From: a virus
Reading direction: 5' to 3' (one strand)
Length of the DNA: 20,333 nucleotides
IMG/VR virus record: IMGVR_UViG_3300006802_000788
Coordinates: 1 to 20,333 of that record
A program made the position numbers and the translations under genes. Below are positions 6,728 through 14,790 of this stretch, piece by piece. The notes beneath the pieces are model-generated. The model saw nothing but the letters and a program-made list of their open reading frames with translations, ran no database searches and was not told the DNA's origin. The number at the start of each line of letters is the position of its first letter. Position 1 is the stretch's first letter.

Positions 6728-9519
6728 TGGCAGAAAAAGTAGTAGGATTTAGGATTGAGTTAAAAGGTGATGATCAATTAAGTAGTGATATTTTACGACT
6801 TAATAAGCAGTTAAAAGAACTTACAGATCAGAAGAAACAATTAGATGCAGAGCTAAAAGATAACTCGGTAGAAAAGAGTGCTGAAGATTTTGATAGGCTG
6901 AATAAAGAAATTGCAGAAACAAATCTTGAAATAAAACAAACCCGTTCAGAGCTAAACAAACAACAAAAGGACTTTCTTAAAACCCGTCAAGCAGTTGAGG
7001 CTACAAGTGGAAGTTATAACGATCTAGTAAAAAGAAACCAAGCATTAAGAGCCGAATTAAAGGCTTTGCCAAACGCTTTTGATAAAACCAATAAAAAGGC
7101 CAATGATTTAAAAACAGAAATATCTCAAGTTACCACTGAGTTAAAACAATTTGATAAAGAGTTAGGTGATAATTTTAGAAGTGTTGGCGATTATGGTAGT
7201 GCTATTTCAGGATTAGCAGACCAGTTGAAAGGTGTAGATTTTGGGGGAGGTAATTTAAAAAATGCTGGTGGATTACTTAAAAATATAATACCTCAAATCA
7301 GTAAATTTGGCGGTGTTTGGGGGATAGCAGCGGGCGCGGTAGCAACGGGGGCAGTCGTAGCAACAGACGCATTATTAGACCTTACCAAAGAAGTAAATAA
7401 GGCAAATTCACAGGTTCAGAAATTATTTGGTGTTACAGATAACGAGTTACAAAAATTAACATCAGGCATACAGGCAACAGCTGATACATTTGGTAAAGAA
7501 TTTAATGAGGTGTTATTAGCTTCTAACACTTTATCTAAAGAATTTGGTATAAGCGGAGCTGAGGCGTTAGATTTAATTAATAAAGGTTTTTTAGCTGGTG
7601 CAGATGCAAATGGTGAGTTTTTAGATAAGCTAAGGGAATACCCTACGCAGTTTAAAGCTTCTGGTTTTAGTGCTGAAGAATTTATAACAATAGCTACACA
7701 GGAAGTAAAAGAAGGTATATTTTCAGATAAAGGTGTAGACGCTGTAAAGGAATTCGGACTAAGAATTAGAGAGCAAACAACCGCAACTAAAGACGCTTTA
7801 AATGATGCTTTTGGTAAGGAGTTCTCCGACAAGTTATTGAGAGGTGTTAGGGATGGTTCTATTAGCACGGCTCAAGCTTTAAAACAAGTTTCAACAGCTT
7901 TAAATCAGGGGGGAATAGAGGCAGACAGATTGCAAACTGTTTTAGCAGATGTATTCGGTGGTGCTGGTGAAGATGCAGGGTTGAGATTTTTACAAACTTT
8001 AAAAGATGTAGACGGTGAAATAGAAGGATTAGTTGATGATACCGATAAATATACACAATCACAATTAGAGTTATTAGACGCTAACCAAAGAATTGAACTA
8101 GCACAACAACAAATAGTAGCCGCTTTTGACCTTACGGGCAACGAATTAAGCGGATTAACCGATCAATTACAGGCTTTCTTGTTAGAGGGCTTAGTTAAGT
8201 TAATTGATGTAGGGGTTGACGTTATAAACTTCTTTATTGACTTTTATAATGAATCGGCAATAGCAAGGGCGGCTGTTGAGTTTTTTGGCGCTCAAGTTAG
8301 CACGATAATTGATGCAGTTGTATTAAACTTTGGTGTTCTCTTTGATGCGGCTAAATCTGTAGGCGGTATATTAAAGGGTGTGTTTACTTTAGATTTTGAG
8401 GCTATAAAAAGTTCATTTTCTGAGGGCTTCACAAATATTAAGGCTACAATAATAGACTTCGGTAAAAATGTGGCAACAAATTACACGGAGGCTTTCGAGG
8501 CAACGGTAGAACAAAGGAAACCTATTGAGAAAATCAGTAAAGAAGCTTTATTTAAGCCAGCCGAAAAAGCGGGGACAGAAGCTGGAACAGTAGCAGGTGA
8601 AGGATTTGTTGAAGGATTTAAAACAACAACAGCCGACCAAGCAAAGGCAGATTCAGCGGCAAAGAAAGCTAACGAAGCCGCTAAGAAGGCATTTGAAAAA
8701 TACTTTGAGCCTTTAGAGGATTTAGATTTTGAAGTAAAGCCAGAGATTATAATAGAGCCTTTAGAAGAATTACTTCCTGAGGAGAACTTTTTGCAAAGAG
8801 TATTTTCTTTAGATGAAGAAGCACAAACTGCTTTAGCTCAAAATTTAAAAAACACAATAGGTAATATAACTGAAGAAGTTAACAATATAGTATTTCAAAA
8901 TCTTCAGAAACGATTAGATAGAGAAACTAACGCGCAAGTTGACGCTTTAGAAGCTCAAAGGGAGGCTGCGCTAGATAATGAGAATTTAACCGATGCTGAA
9001 AAAATAGCTATCGGCAAAAAGTTTGATAAACAAAGATCGGATTTAGAGCTAAAAGCAGCTAAGAAAAGCAGAAACTTACAAGCACAACAGGCGGTTATTT
9101 CCGCATTTTTAGCAAGTGGTAGAGCATTAGCGACACCTCCAGGCCCACCTTTTACTTTACCTTTAGCGGCACTAGCATTAGGCGAGGGATTAGCTCGTGC
9201 AGCGGCAATTAGAGCTACCCCGTTAGCTTTAGGCGGTGACTTTATAACAGATGGTCCCGAACTATTATTAGTCGGTGATAATCCCGGAGGGCAGGAAAGG
9301 GTTCAAGTTACACCGCTGAGTAGTCCAAATGTAAACGGGCCACAAGTAAATCAGAACTTTGTAAATAATCAACAAGGGTTAGATATGGACGGTATGGAAT
9401 CAAGGATAGCACAAGCGGTTATAACTGCTATTGGTGCGATTCCGGTTGTAGTAAGCGAGGGAGCAATAACAAACGCACAAAAACAAGTACGAGTAATTCA
9501 AAACGAAAGTGGTTTTTAA
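6727..9519 (+). CDS. Tape measure protein
   Basis: This 930-residue protein begins with about 130 residues of charged coiled coil (15-147). A Gly/Ala hydrophobic segment follows (194-219, GVWGIAAGAVATGAVVATDA), then a long helical middle with further hydrophobic stretches, another coiled coil and a C-terminal hydrophobic part (about 787-835). The end carries GGDFITDGPELLLVGDNPGG-ERV, the conserved C-terminal signature of many tape measure proteins. These proteins set tail length and fill the tail tube. With the usual rule of about 1.5 angstrom per residue, the tail would be near 140 nm. It follows the hub genes, the reverse of the usual order. Confidence 0.88.
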   Translation: MAEKVVGFRIELKGDDQLSSDILRLNKQLKELTDQKKQLDAELKDNSVEKSAEDFDRLNKEIAETNLEIKQTRSELNKQQKDFLKTRQAVEATSGSYNDLVKRNQALRAELKALPNAFDKTNKKANDLKTEISQVTTELKQFDKELGDNFRSVGDYGSAISGLADQLKGVDFGGGNLKNAGGLLKNIIPQISKFGGVWGIAAGAVATGAVVATDALLDLTKEVNKANSQVQKLFGVTDNELQKLTSGIQATADTFGKEFNEVLLASNTLSKEFGISGAEALDLINKGFLAGADANGEFLDKLREYPTQFKASGFSAEEFITIATQEVKEGIFSDKGVDAVKEFGLRIREQTTATKDALNDAFGKEFSDKLLRGVRDGSISTAQALKQVSTALNQGGIEADRLQTVLADVFGGAGEDAGLRFLQTLKDVDGEIEGLVDDTDKYTQSQLELLDANQRIELAQQQIVAAFDLTGNELSGLTDQLQAFLLEGLVKLIDVGVDVINFFIDFYNESAIARAAVEFFGAQVSTIIDAVVLNFGVLFDAAKSVGGILKGVFTLDFEAIKSSFSEGFTNIKATIIDFGKNVATNYTEAFEATVEQRKPIEKISKEALFKPAEKAGTEAGTVAGEGFVEGFKTTTADQAKADSAAKKANEAAKKAFEKYFEPLEDLDFEVKPEIIIEPLEELLPEENFLQRVFSLDEEAQTALAQNLKNTIGNITEEVNNIVFQNLQKRLDRETNAQVDALEAQREAALDNENLTDAEKIAIGKKFDKQRSDLELKAAKKSRNLQAQQAVISAFLASGRALATPPGPPFTLPLAALALGEGLARAAAIRATPLALGGDFITDGPELLLVGDNPGGQERVQVTPLSSPNVNGPQVNQNFVNNQQGLDMDGMESRIAQAVITAIGAIPVVVSEGAITNAQKQVRVIQNESGF

Positions 9520-9520
9520 A

Positions 9521-9715
9521 ATGATATTCGAGCAAGCAGACAAAGAATTAAAAGAAAAAAGGCGTGAAATATGCAATGATTGCCCAAAGAAGAGGGGCAA
9601 ATTTAAATTATTGGGTATAACATTTGCTAAACGCGATCAATGCGTGGTATGTTTATGTGACATTAAAAATAAGACAGCAATAAAATTAGAACGATGTCCG
9701 ATAGGAAAGTGGTAG
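9521..9715 (+). CDS. Small Cys-rich (zinc-ribbon-like) phage protein
   Basis: This is a 64-residue protein starting at ATG 9521, one base after the tape measure stop. An in-frame GTG at 9509 inside the previous gene is a poorer start. It has two CxxC knuckles, C18-x2-C21 and C41-x2-C44, plus C46 and C59 in a closing CPIGKW. This rubredoxin- or ribbon-like pattern probably binds zinc. Small proteins of this type recur near tape measure genes in Bacteroidota phages, but I know of no assigned function. Its 3' end overlaps the next gene by 22 bases. Confidence 0.75.
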   Translation: MIFEQADKELKEKRREICNDCPKKRGKFKLLGITFAKRDQCVVCLCDIKNKTAIKLERCPIGKW

Positions 9716-9912
9716 AAGATTATAAAGAAGAAATTCAAGCCCATTTAGCAGCGATAAAAGTTAGTGGTAAAATACGCCCGGACTTTGCGGCTATAAAAGG
9801 GTTGTGTGAAATATACGAAATAACTGTAGGCGATAAATGTTGTATGGGTTGTTCGCGGCACTTAGGAAAAGTTTTAAAATATTTTATAAGCTATGCCAAA
9901 AGAATCTGGTAG
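9694..9912 (+). CDS. 72-residue Cys-containing hypothetical protein
   Basis: This small protein has a helical N-terminal half (VVEDYKEEIQAHLAAIK) and a C-terminal cluster KCCMGCSRHLGKVL, with C38, C49, C50 and C53. It starts 22 bases inside the upstream gene and overlaps the next ORF by 20 bases, the tight packing seen throughout this operon. The Cys cluster may bind a metal with C38. No family recognised. It could cooperate with the adjacent Cys-rich proteins. Confidence 0.6.
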   Translation: MSDRKVVEDYKEEIQAHLAAIKVSGKIRPDFAAIKGLCEIYEITVGDKCCMGCSRHLGKVLKYFISYAKRIW

Positions 9913-10063
9913 GAAATTACTTGACCAATTAACTGGAAATCCTGAAACGGATTTTAAGATTCAGAAACAAATTTGGTTATTATGGAAATCTGAGACAAAG
10001 CAAGGAAAGGTTTGTTTTGGGTGTACAGTAAAAAAGGCGATAGAATGGCTAACAAAAAATTAA
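9893..10063 (+). CDS. 56-residue hypothetical protein with a CxxC motif
   Basis: A short frame runs from ATG 9893 (MPKESGRKLLDQL) to TAA 10061-10063. It overlaps the upstream gene by 20 bases and the downstream gene by 19, and it fills what would otherwise be a gap of about 130 bases, which argues for a real gene. The product is basic and helical, with one CxxC (C41-F-G-C44) in GKVCFGCTVKKAIEWL. No family recognised. It is the third consecutive small ORF here with a Cys pair. Confidence 0.55.
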   Translation: MPKESGRKLLDQLTGNPETDFKIQKQIWLLWKSETKQGKVCFGCTVKKAIEWLTKN

Positions 10064-10371
10064 ACAGAGAAGTAATTGACAGTTTTATTAAAAATTTCAC
10101 CAAGGATTTAATCAAAAGATATGGTGAAAATGCAAGTTTAGAGAACACTATTTATCATTTGATAGATAAAGGCATTGCACCGACCAGTAGGGTGAGAGAT
10201 TTTGCTATTGTACATGACTATCAAGAATATAAAGCAAATTCAACTGGTTCAACATGGGACTTTTTAATGGATGGCGAGGAAAAATACGACCTAACAGGTA
10301 AGAAAATAAAGTCAAAAATCAACGATCATACCCTTAGATATTGCTGCGTGAAACATGCAGAAAAAAAGTAA
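10045..10371 (+). CDS. 108-residue hypothetical protein
   Basis: The preferred start is ATG 10045 (MANKKLNREVIDSF). A longer frame from 10012 would begin in the middle of the upstream gene. The protein is charged and mostly helical at the N-terminus, with a central VRDFAIVHDYQEYK and an acidic-to-basic WDFLMDGEEKYDLTGKKIKSK. It ends with RYCCVKHAEKK. No motif I recognise; helix content and position just upstream of the head genes could fit an assembly or regulatory factor, but that is a guess. A 50-base gap separates it from the protease gene. Confidence 0.55.
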   Translation: MANKKLNREVIDSFIKNFTKDLIKRYGENASLENTIYHLIDKGIAPTSRVRDFAIVHDYQEYKANSTGSTWDFLMDGEEKYDLTGKKIKSKINDHTLRYCCVKHAEKK

Positions 10372-10422
10372 TAAGTAAAAAGGGGATACACCTTTGTATG
10401 TAAGTGTAGTATAATTGCTACA
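10372..10422 (+). promoter_or_regulatory. Short leader before the protease gene, possible weak promoter and hairpin
   Basis: This 50-base gap is the only break between 1654 and 13017 longer than 25 bases. It holds TATAATTG at 10410-10417, one base off the Bacteroidota -7 form, flanked by a 5-bp inverted repeat (TGTAG 10405-10409, CTACA 10418-10422) that reaches the start codon. A TTTG at 10393-10396 is too close to be a normal -33 element. It may promote or tune translation of the protease-capsid segment. The evidence is weak. Confidence 0.25.
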
Positions 10423-11429
10423 TGGATTCATGGTATGTACTTAATAAAGTAAATAATGATGTTACAATTGACATCAACGAAGATATAGGATTTTTCGGAG
10501 TTACTGCTAATAGCTTTATAAACGAAGTAAAAGCACAGGAGGCCGATTCACTTCATTTAAACATGGCTTCATTAGGTGGTTCTTTAACGGACGCACTAGC
10601 TATCTATGATTTTCTAAAAACTTTTAAGGGAACAACTACAGGCCGATATACTGGCCCTTCCGCTAGTTCAATGACTGTTATTGCGGCTGCCTTGGATAAG
10701 GTAGAGGCAGGCTCAAACACACCTATTTTAGTTCATAATCCTTGGACTATGACAATGGGGAGTGCTGATGAATTAAGAAAGGAAGCTGATAACTTAGATA
10801 AATTTCAGGACGCAATAGTAAACATCTACAAAAAGCAGACGGGGCAAAGAAAAAGCGCAATTAAAAGCTTGATGGATGAGGATAAGTGGATTGATGCAAA
10901 AGAGGCTAAAGCTTTTGGATTGATTGATAAAATTGTTGAGCCTGAAAACGTCCAGAATGTAACACAAACGGTAATGAATAAAGTAAGGGATAAAAAATAT
11001 CCTGACATTCCTAATAAATTTCAAAACATTAAAACAAAAACAATGGAAAATCAAGAAGACACTACCGAAAAGGTAGAAAAAAGTGCTTTGGATAAAATCC
11101 TTGCTTTCATAACTCCAAAAGAGAAGGAGGAGAAAAAAGAAGGTTTATCTGACGAAGAAATTAAAGCGATTGCGGACGCTACAAACGCACAAATCGAAGC
11201 TGTAACAGTAGAAAAAGAAGCCGAAATCGAAAACAAAAAGAAAGAGCTATCAGAAAAGGATACTGAAATGGCAGAATTAAGAGCTAAGATAGCGAAGTAT
11301 GAAGCTAAAGAAACGGTCATACCAGCAAAAGAGGATGACGTTAAAACAAAAGATAAAAAAGAGCCTCAATTTTCAAGCTTGGTAAATCAACAAGTTAAAA
11401 AAATTCAAAACAGACTAGGTTTAAATTAA
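10422..11429 (+). CDS. ClpP-like prohead protease with C-terminal scaffold-like extension
   Basis: This 335-residue protein's first 175 residues are a ClpP-type serine protease fold. It has the GGS turn (52-54), the nucleophile in PSASSM (S83 likely), the catalytic histidine in LVHNPW (H105) and an Asp in DEDKWIDAKEAKAFGLID (D152 or D154). The rest (about 210-335) is lysine- and glutamate-rich coiled coil (KKELSEKDTEMAELRAKIAKYE), as expected of a capsid scaffold. ClpP-fold (S14/S49) proteases mature procapsids in several phages. It sits directly upstream of the major capsid gene. An internal Met at 208 may give a separate scaffold product. Confidence 0.85.
   Translation: MDSWYVLNKVNNDVTIDINEDIGFFGVTANSFINEVKAQEADSLHLNMASLGGSLTDALAIYDFLKTFKGTTTGRYTGPSASSMTVIAAALDKVEAGSNTPILVHNPWTMTMGSADELRKEADNLDKFQDAIVNIYKKQTGQRKSAIKSLMDEDKWIDAKEAKAFGLIDKIVEPENVQNVTQTVMNKVRDKKYPDIPNKFQNIKTKTMENQEDTTEKVEKSALDKILAFITPKEKEEKKEGLSDEEIKAIADATNAQIEAVTVEKEAEIENKKKELSEKDTEMAELRAKIAKYEAKETVIPAKEDDVKTKDKKEPQFSSLVNQQVKKIQNRLGLN
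11043..11429 (+). CDS. Possible nested scaffold protein (in-frame internal start)
   Basis: The ATG at 11043 encodes Met208 of the protease ORF, exactly where the protease domain ends and the charged coiled coil begins. It lies after an A-rich stretch (AAAACAAAAACA) like the leaders of other genes here. A start at this point would give a 128-residue scaffold, MENQEDTTEKVEKSALDKIL onward, analogous to lambda Nu3 nested in gene C. The sequence permits this; it does not prove internal initiation. Confidence 0.4.
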   Translation: MENQEDTTEKVEKSALDKILAFITPKEKEEKKEGLSDEEIKAIADATNAQIEAVTVEKEAEIENKKKELSEKDTEMAELRAKIAKYEAKETVIPAKEDDVKTKDKKEPQFSSLVNQQVKKIQNRLGLN

Positions 11430-11435
11430 ACAGAT

Positions 11436-12452
11436 ATGGCAACTAATCAATTAACATCAAACATTACGCATACTTATGCTGGTAAAGAATTTCTAACAAA
11501 GTTATTCTTTCAACCTCAATTAGAGGGCAAAGACTTGTATAGAGAGTTTCAATTTATTCCTGATTTACGGGACAAAGTAAATATCTACTTACCAAGACGA
11601 CTGCAAAAGATTTTAAGAGCAGATACGGATTGTGGTTTTACGGCTGTGGGAACCACTACTATAGACGATAAGACTATCACCGGTTGTAAAGTTAAGTTTA
11701 ACCTTGAAGAGTGTTCAGATGCTTTCGATAATACTATTTTTCAGGAGTTTTTGAAAACTGGCACTGACCGAAACGACATGATAGGAACAGTAGTTGATAC
11801 TATTATGCAGGAGCAAACCGAGAGAGCAGTTAGAGAAGACAATCAGAAACTTTTATGGTTTGGTGATGATGCAGATGCAGACTCATTCTATGGAATTTGT
11901 GACGGTATTTGGAGACTATTAATAGACGCTTCAAGTTCTTTAGGTTATTCAATTGACATGTCGAACGATTCTAACATCGAAGATGGAGCAGGTGTATTAG
12001 TAGCAGATGGAGCGCAAGAGGCATTAGAACAGATTTGGACTAATCAGCCAGCTACTTTAAGAGCTATACCGAGATCAGATAAAAGGTTTTATGTAACTGC
12101 GACTATTTGGGATAATTACTGGAAAACTTTAGAAAATACTTCTACTGATTCAGGCTTGCAAAGATTGCAAGACGGTACAGTTTCTTTAAGTTACAGAGGA
12201 GTTCAGTTAGTTGAAATGTCTGAATGGGATGACGCTTTAGCTGATGCTGCAAACCCTTTCCAAGCAGAAATTGGTGATAATGCTATTTTGTATACTACGC
12301 CTGATAATATTGTAATTGGTGCAGATGTAAATGACGCAAACGCAGAAATGGAAGTTTGGTACGACAAATTGAATGAATTGGTTTACCGTAAAGGTAAATG
12401 GATTCAAGGCGTTCAATATGTCGAAGACGAGCTAATGTGTATCGCTATTTAA
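11436..12452 (+). CDS. Major capsid protein (HK97-fold)
   Basis: This 338-residue soluble protein starts MATNQLTSNITHTYAGKEFLTKLFF and has an alpha/beta make-up. A helix EQTERAVREDNQKLLWFGD (about 126-144) fits the spine region. The P-domain/A-domain region contains a receptor-like 'RFYVTATIWDNYWKTLE' and 'SYRGVQLVEMSEWDD', and the C-terminal strand is VWYDKLNELVYRKGKWIQGVQYV. Size, position straight after a prohead protease-scaffold gene and the lack of any enzymatic motif support the major capsid protein. It would assemble the icosahedral shell. The gene has a short A/T leader and no strong Shine-Dalgarno. Confidence 0.78.
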   Translation: MATNQLTSNITHTYAGKEFLTKLFFQPQLEGKDLYREFQFIPDLRDKVNIYLPRRLQKILRADTDCGFTAVGTTTIDDKTITGCKVKFNLEECSDAFDNTIFQEFLKTGTDRNDMIGTVVDTIMQEQTERAVREDNQKLLWFGDDADADSFYGICDGIWRLLIDASSSLGYSIDMSNDSNIEDGAGVLVADGAQEALEQIWTNQPATLRAIPRSDKRFYVTATIWDNYWKTLENTSTDSGLQRLQDGTVSLSYRGVQLVEMSEWDDALADAANPFQAEIGDNAILYTTPDNIVIGADVNDANAEMEVWYDKLNELVYRKGKWIQGVQYVEDELMCIAI

Positions 12453-12474
12453 TAACCTTTTAAAGTTAAAAATT

Positions 12475-13017
12475 ATGACACAATTATCAGGAGGTTTAGA
12501 TGTAGCATGTGGTGACGAGAAACGCAGGGGAGGAGTCAAAAATCTGTGGTTAACCGAAAGGGACAACATAACAGATTTTACAGCCGGAGCAACGGATCAT
12601 GAGTACACAGCGGTTACACTAACATCAACAACAGTAAAATTTTATAAATTCGAATTTAACGACTTTACAGGTGGTTTCGGATCTACTGGAAACAGTGAGA
12701 ACGGGTCAGATGTTCAGGAAGTAGAAGGTGAATTTCATGTTCCAAAAATGGAAAAAGTGAAAGCGGCTATACTTCAGGAATTGAAAACAACTTGTAAGGT
12801 AGTAGCGGTTTACGAAGATTATAATCAAAAGTTTTTTGTAGGTGGTTATGATGAAATCTTGGAAGAAAAAGCGGCTTTATTAGTAACCTTAGATGAGTTA
12901 TTAGGCACTGACTTGCAAGATGAAAACGGATATGTCATTCATTTGACTGGTAAGGCGGCAGAACTTCAAAGAGAGTTCACCGGAGATACTACCGATAGCA
13001 CAAAATTCGAACAATAA
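12475..13017 (+). CDS. Probable major tail tube protein
   Basis: This 180-residue acidic, beta-rich protein has an N-terminal GGVKNLWLTERDNITDFT, a central FYKFEFNDFTGGFGSTG loop and a helix MEKVKAAILQELKTT. It ends with DLQDENGYVIHLTGKAAELQREF, a strand-turn-strand ending typical of tail tube proteins. In Bacteroidota phages a protein of this size commonly follows the capsid gene. It could alternatively be a head decoration protein. Being grouped with the capsid gene ahead of a terminator fits a product needed in many copies. Confidence 0.5.
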   Translation: MTQLSGGLDVACGDEKRRGGVKNLWLTERDNITDFTAGATDHEYTAVTLTSTTVKFYKFEFNDFTGGFGSTGNSENGSDVQEVEGEFHVPKMEKVKAAILQELKTTCKVVAVYEDYNQKFFVGGYDEILEEKAALLVTLDELLGTDLQDENGYVIHLTGKAAELQREFTGDTTDSTKFEQ

Positions 13018-13023
13018 AATAAT

Positions 13024-13050
13024 GGGGAGGGGTTAACTCTCCCCTTTTTT
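13024..13050 (+). terminator. Rho-independent terminator after capsid/tube genes
   Basis: A GGGGAG stem (13024-13029) pairs with CTCCCC (13039-13044) around a 9-base loop. Six T residues (13045-13050) follow. It lies 6 bases past the tail-tube-like stop and only 4 bases before the portal ATG. No promoter is visible between it and the portal gene, so it likely reduces rather than blocks read-through. Confidence 0.85.
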
Positions 13051-13054
13051 ACTT

Positions 13055-14380
13055 ATGGCAAAGACAAAGACAGTACAGAGAACTATTTACGCTACTGCGA
13101 GTGTAGGTAAAATACCTAAAGAAGCCGACACAAGACAAGATCAGAAGCAAACTGATTGGGTTCTTTTTTACAAAGACACGGATAATTCATTTCCAAATAA
13201 TTTAGCTACAAAGATTTTAAGGAGTGGTACTAATTCAGGTATCATTAATTCTAAAACCACACTAACAACGGGTAATGGATTAATCTATTTCAAAGATTCA
13301 GAAGAAATTGAACTGAAGGAAGGTGATCAGGCTTATGTTGATGGGGTTAATCTAAGGGATGAAACGCTAGACGAGTTATATGAAATGTGCGCTTATGACT
13401 ATATCGCTTTTGGAGCTTGTTTTATTGAAGGCGTACGAAAGGACGGGAATGTATTTTATTTCCATAAAGACGCTACAGATATAAGATTGGGATATGAAAA
13501 TAATGAAGGGGTAATTGATACGGCTTATATTTCTCCGGATTGGGCAACAATAAAGAATAATCGAAAATTAGATAAAGATCAACAAGGCCGTATGAAACCA
13601 ATACCCATGTACAATGGGACTGATACACAGCCTAATTTTTTATTAATGGTTAAGCGTAGAGTACCGGGTATGCGTTATTATGGATTACCTGATTACATCG
13701 CAGCGGTTCTGTCCGGTTGGGTAGATATAAATTACAGAGTAGGAAAATTCAATATAGATAATTTCGATAACGGCTTCATGCCTACGGGATTAATTCAGTT
13801 TTTTGGGCAACCCCCAGAGGGTAAAACACCTGAAGATATGATAAATGATTTCGTTGCCAAATTCACTGGTGAAGGGAATAATAGCAAGTTGTTGATGCAG
13901 TTGTTGGATAATCCAGACCAAGCAGCAAACGTTCAATTATTTGATCAAATAACAGATGGTGATTTTCAGATTTTAGACAAAATGGCTGATCAACAACTAG
14001 TGACAGCTCATGGTTGGTATAGAAGTTTAACAGGATTGGCGGAACCTGGAAGCTTAGGAAGTAACCAACAGATAAGAAATGAATATGATTTAGCAATGAA
14101 TATGAAGGTTGTACCAGATTATAGGAAGCCGTTAAATAGATTATTTAATAAGATGCTTAGGATTGCTGGTAAGGACTTTAAAGTAGATGTTCAAAATCTA
14201 GCTCCGTTAAGTTTAGCAAATAACATAGAAGTGAATAAGTGTTTAACAATAGATGAAGGCCGGGGAGTTTTAGGATTTGAGCCTATAGAAGGGACGCTGG
14301 GAGAAGAATTAATTGATTTAGAAGACCGTGAAATTTTAACAGAAAATGGAGATACTAGCACAAGTGGAGACACTGAGTAA
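13055..14380 (+). CDS. Phage portal protein
   Basis: This 441-residue protein has the sequence features of a Bacteroidota-phage portal. An early FPNNLATKILRSGTNSGIINSK segment (about 43-64) is followed by LYEMCAYDYIAFGACFIEGV and a wing/stem region with GLPDYIAAVLSGWVDINYRV. A long helix-loop then runs LTGLAEPGSLGSNQQIRNEYDLAMNMKVVPDYRKPLNRLFNKML. It ends in a flexible acidic tail. Twelve copies would form the DNA channel at one capsid vertex. It follows the capsid and tube genes rather than preceding the protease as in HK97, and its last 35 bases overlap the next gene. Confidence 0.82.
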   Translation: MAKTKTVQRTIYATASVGKIPKEADTRQDQKQTDWVLFYKDTDNSFPNNLATKILRSGTNSGIINSKTTLTTGNGLIYFKDSEEIELKEGDQAYVDGVNLRDETLDELYEMCAYDYIAFGACFIEGVRKDGNVFYFHKDATDIRLGYENNEGVIDTAYISPDWATIKNNRKLDKDQQGRMKPIPMYNGTDTQPNFLLMVKRRVPGMRYYGLPDYIAAVLSGWVDINYRVGKFNIDNFDNGFMPTGLIQFFGQPPEGKTPEDMINDFVAKFTGEGNNSKLLMQLLDNPDQAANVQLFDQITDGDFQILDKMADQQLVTAHGWYRSLTGLAEPGSLGSNQQIRNEYDLAMNMKVVPDYRKPLNRLFNKMLRIAGKDFKVDVQNLAPLSLANNIEVNKCLTIDEGRGVLGFEPIEGTLGEELIDLEDREILTENGDTSTSGDTE

Positions 14381-14789
14381 TTATGATCAAGTGCCGATAG
14401 TAATTGGTATGATTATTTGTCTATTGGTTATAATGTTTTCTATTAAATACCTAACACCGAAAAAAATACAAATATCAGGATTTGAGGCGATGGATATAAC
14501 TATGGAGATGCTTGATAAAGTAAAAGGCGTTACTATTGATGGTAGTACTATTGAAAAAAGAGCATCCAGCCTTCAGCACAATGTAAATGAAGCGTTAAGT
14601 GCTGAGAACAGAGATACTTTATTAGTTGTTTTAACTGATTTAAAAGAAGGACTTATAAAGATAGATGATAATATGCAAGATGCTTACAAAGAATTAGCTG
14701 AGAGGGATAATAGACACCATGAAGAGCGTATGGGTTTACAAAAAAGTTTGAATAAAAAAATAATTGAATTAGCAAATAAAAGAAGGTAA
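14346..14789 (+). CDS. Membrane-anchored coiled-coil protein (unknown, i-spanin-like topology)
   Basis: This 147-residue protein has one transmembrane helix at about residues 17-34 (PIVIGMIICLLVIMFSI). A long charged helical part follows (EAMDITMEMLDKVKG to the end, RHHEERMGLQKSLNKKIIEL). An N-terminal anchor followed by a coiled coil is the topology of inner-membrane spanins, but other phage membrane proteins look the same. The start at 14346 overlaps the portal gene by 35 bases. An in-frame ATG at 14409 (Met22) lies inside the membrane helix and is less likely. Lysis is one possible role, membrane-linked head assembly another. Confidence 0.55.
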   Translation: MEILAQVETLSNYDQVPIVIGMIICLLVIMFSIKYLTPKKIQISGFEAMDITMEMLDKVKGVTIDGSTIEKRASSLQHNVNEALSAENRDTLLVVLTDLKEGLIKIDDNMQDAYKELAERDNRHHEERMGLQKSLNKKIIELANKRR

Positions 14790-14790
14790 A

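Noticed and set aside
7416-8141. Several long open frames on the minus strand within the tape measure gene
   Set aside because: They are antisense to a strongly supported coding region, have biased low-complexity Ser/Leu composition, and show no start context or family resemblance.
9509-9520. GTG start extending the small Cys-rich gene into the tape measure gene
   Set aside because: The ATG at 9521, one base after the tape measure stop, is a better start and matches the packing of neighbouring genes.
10393-10417. TTTG plus TATAATTG as a full promoter before the protease gene
   Set aside because: Spacing is far too short for the Bacteroidota form; kept only as a weak regulatory region.
10794-11320. 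Minus-strand frames under the protease-scaffold gene
   Set aside because: Composition is Phe/Ser-rich, the shadow of Lys/Glu-rich coding; no independent support.
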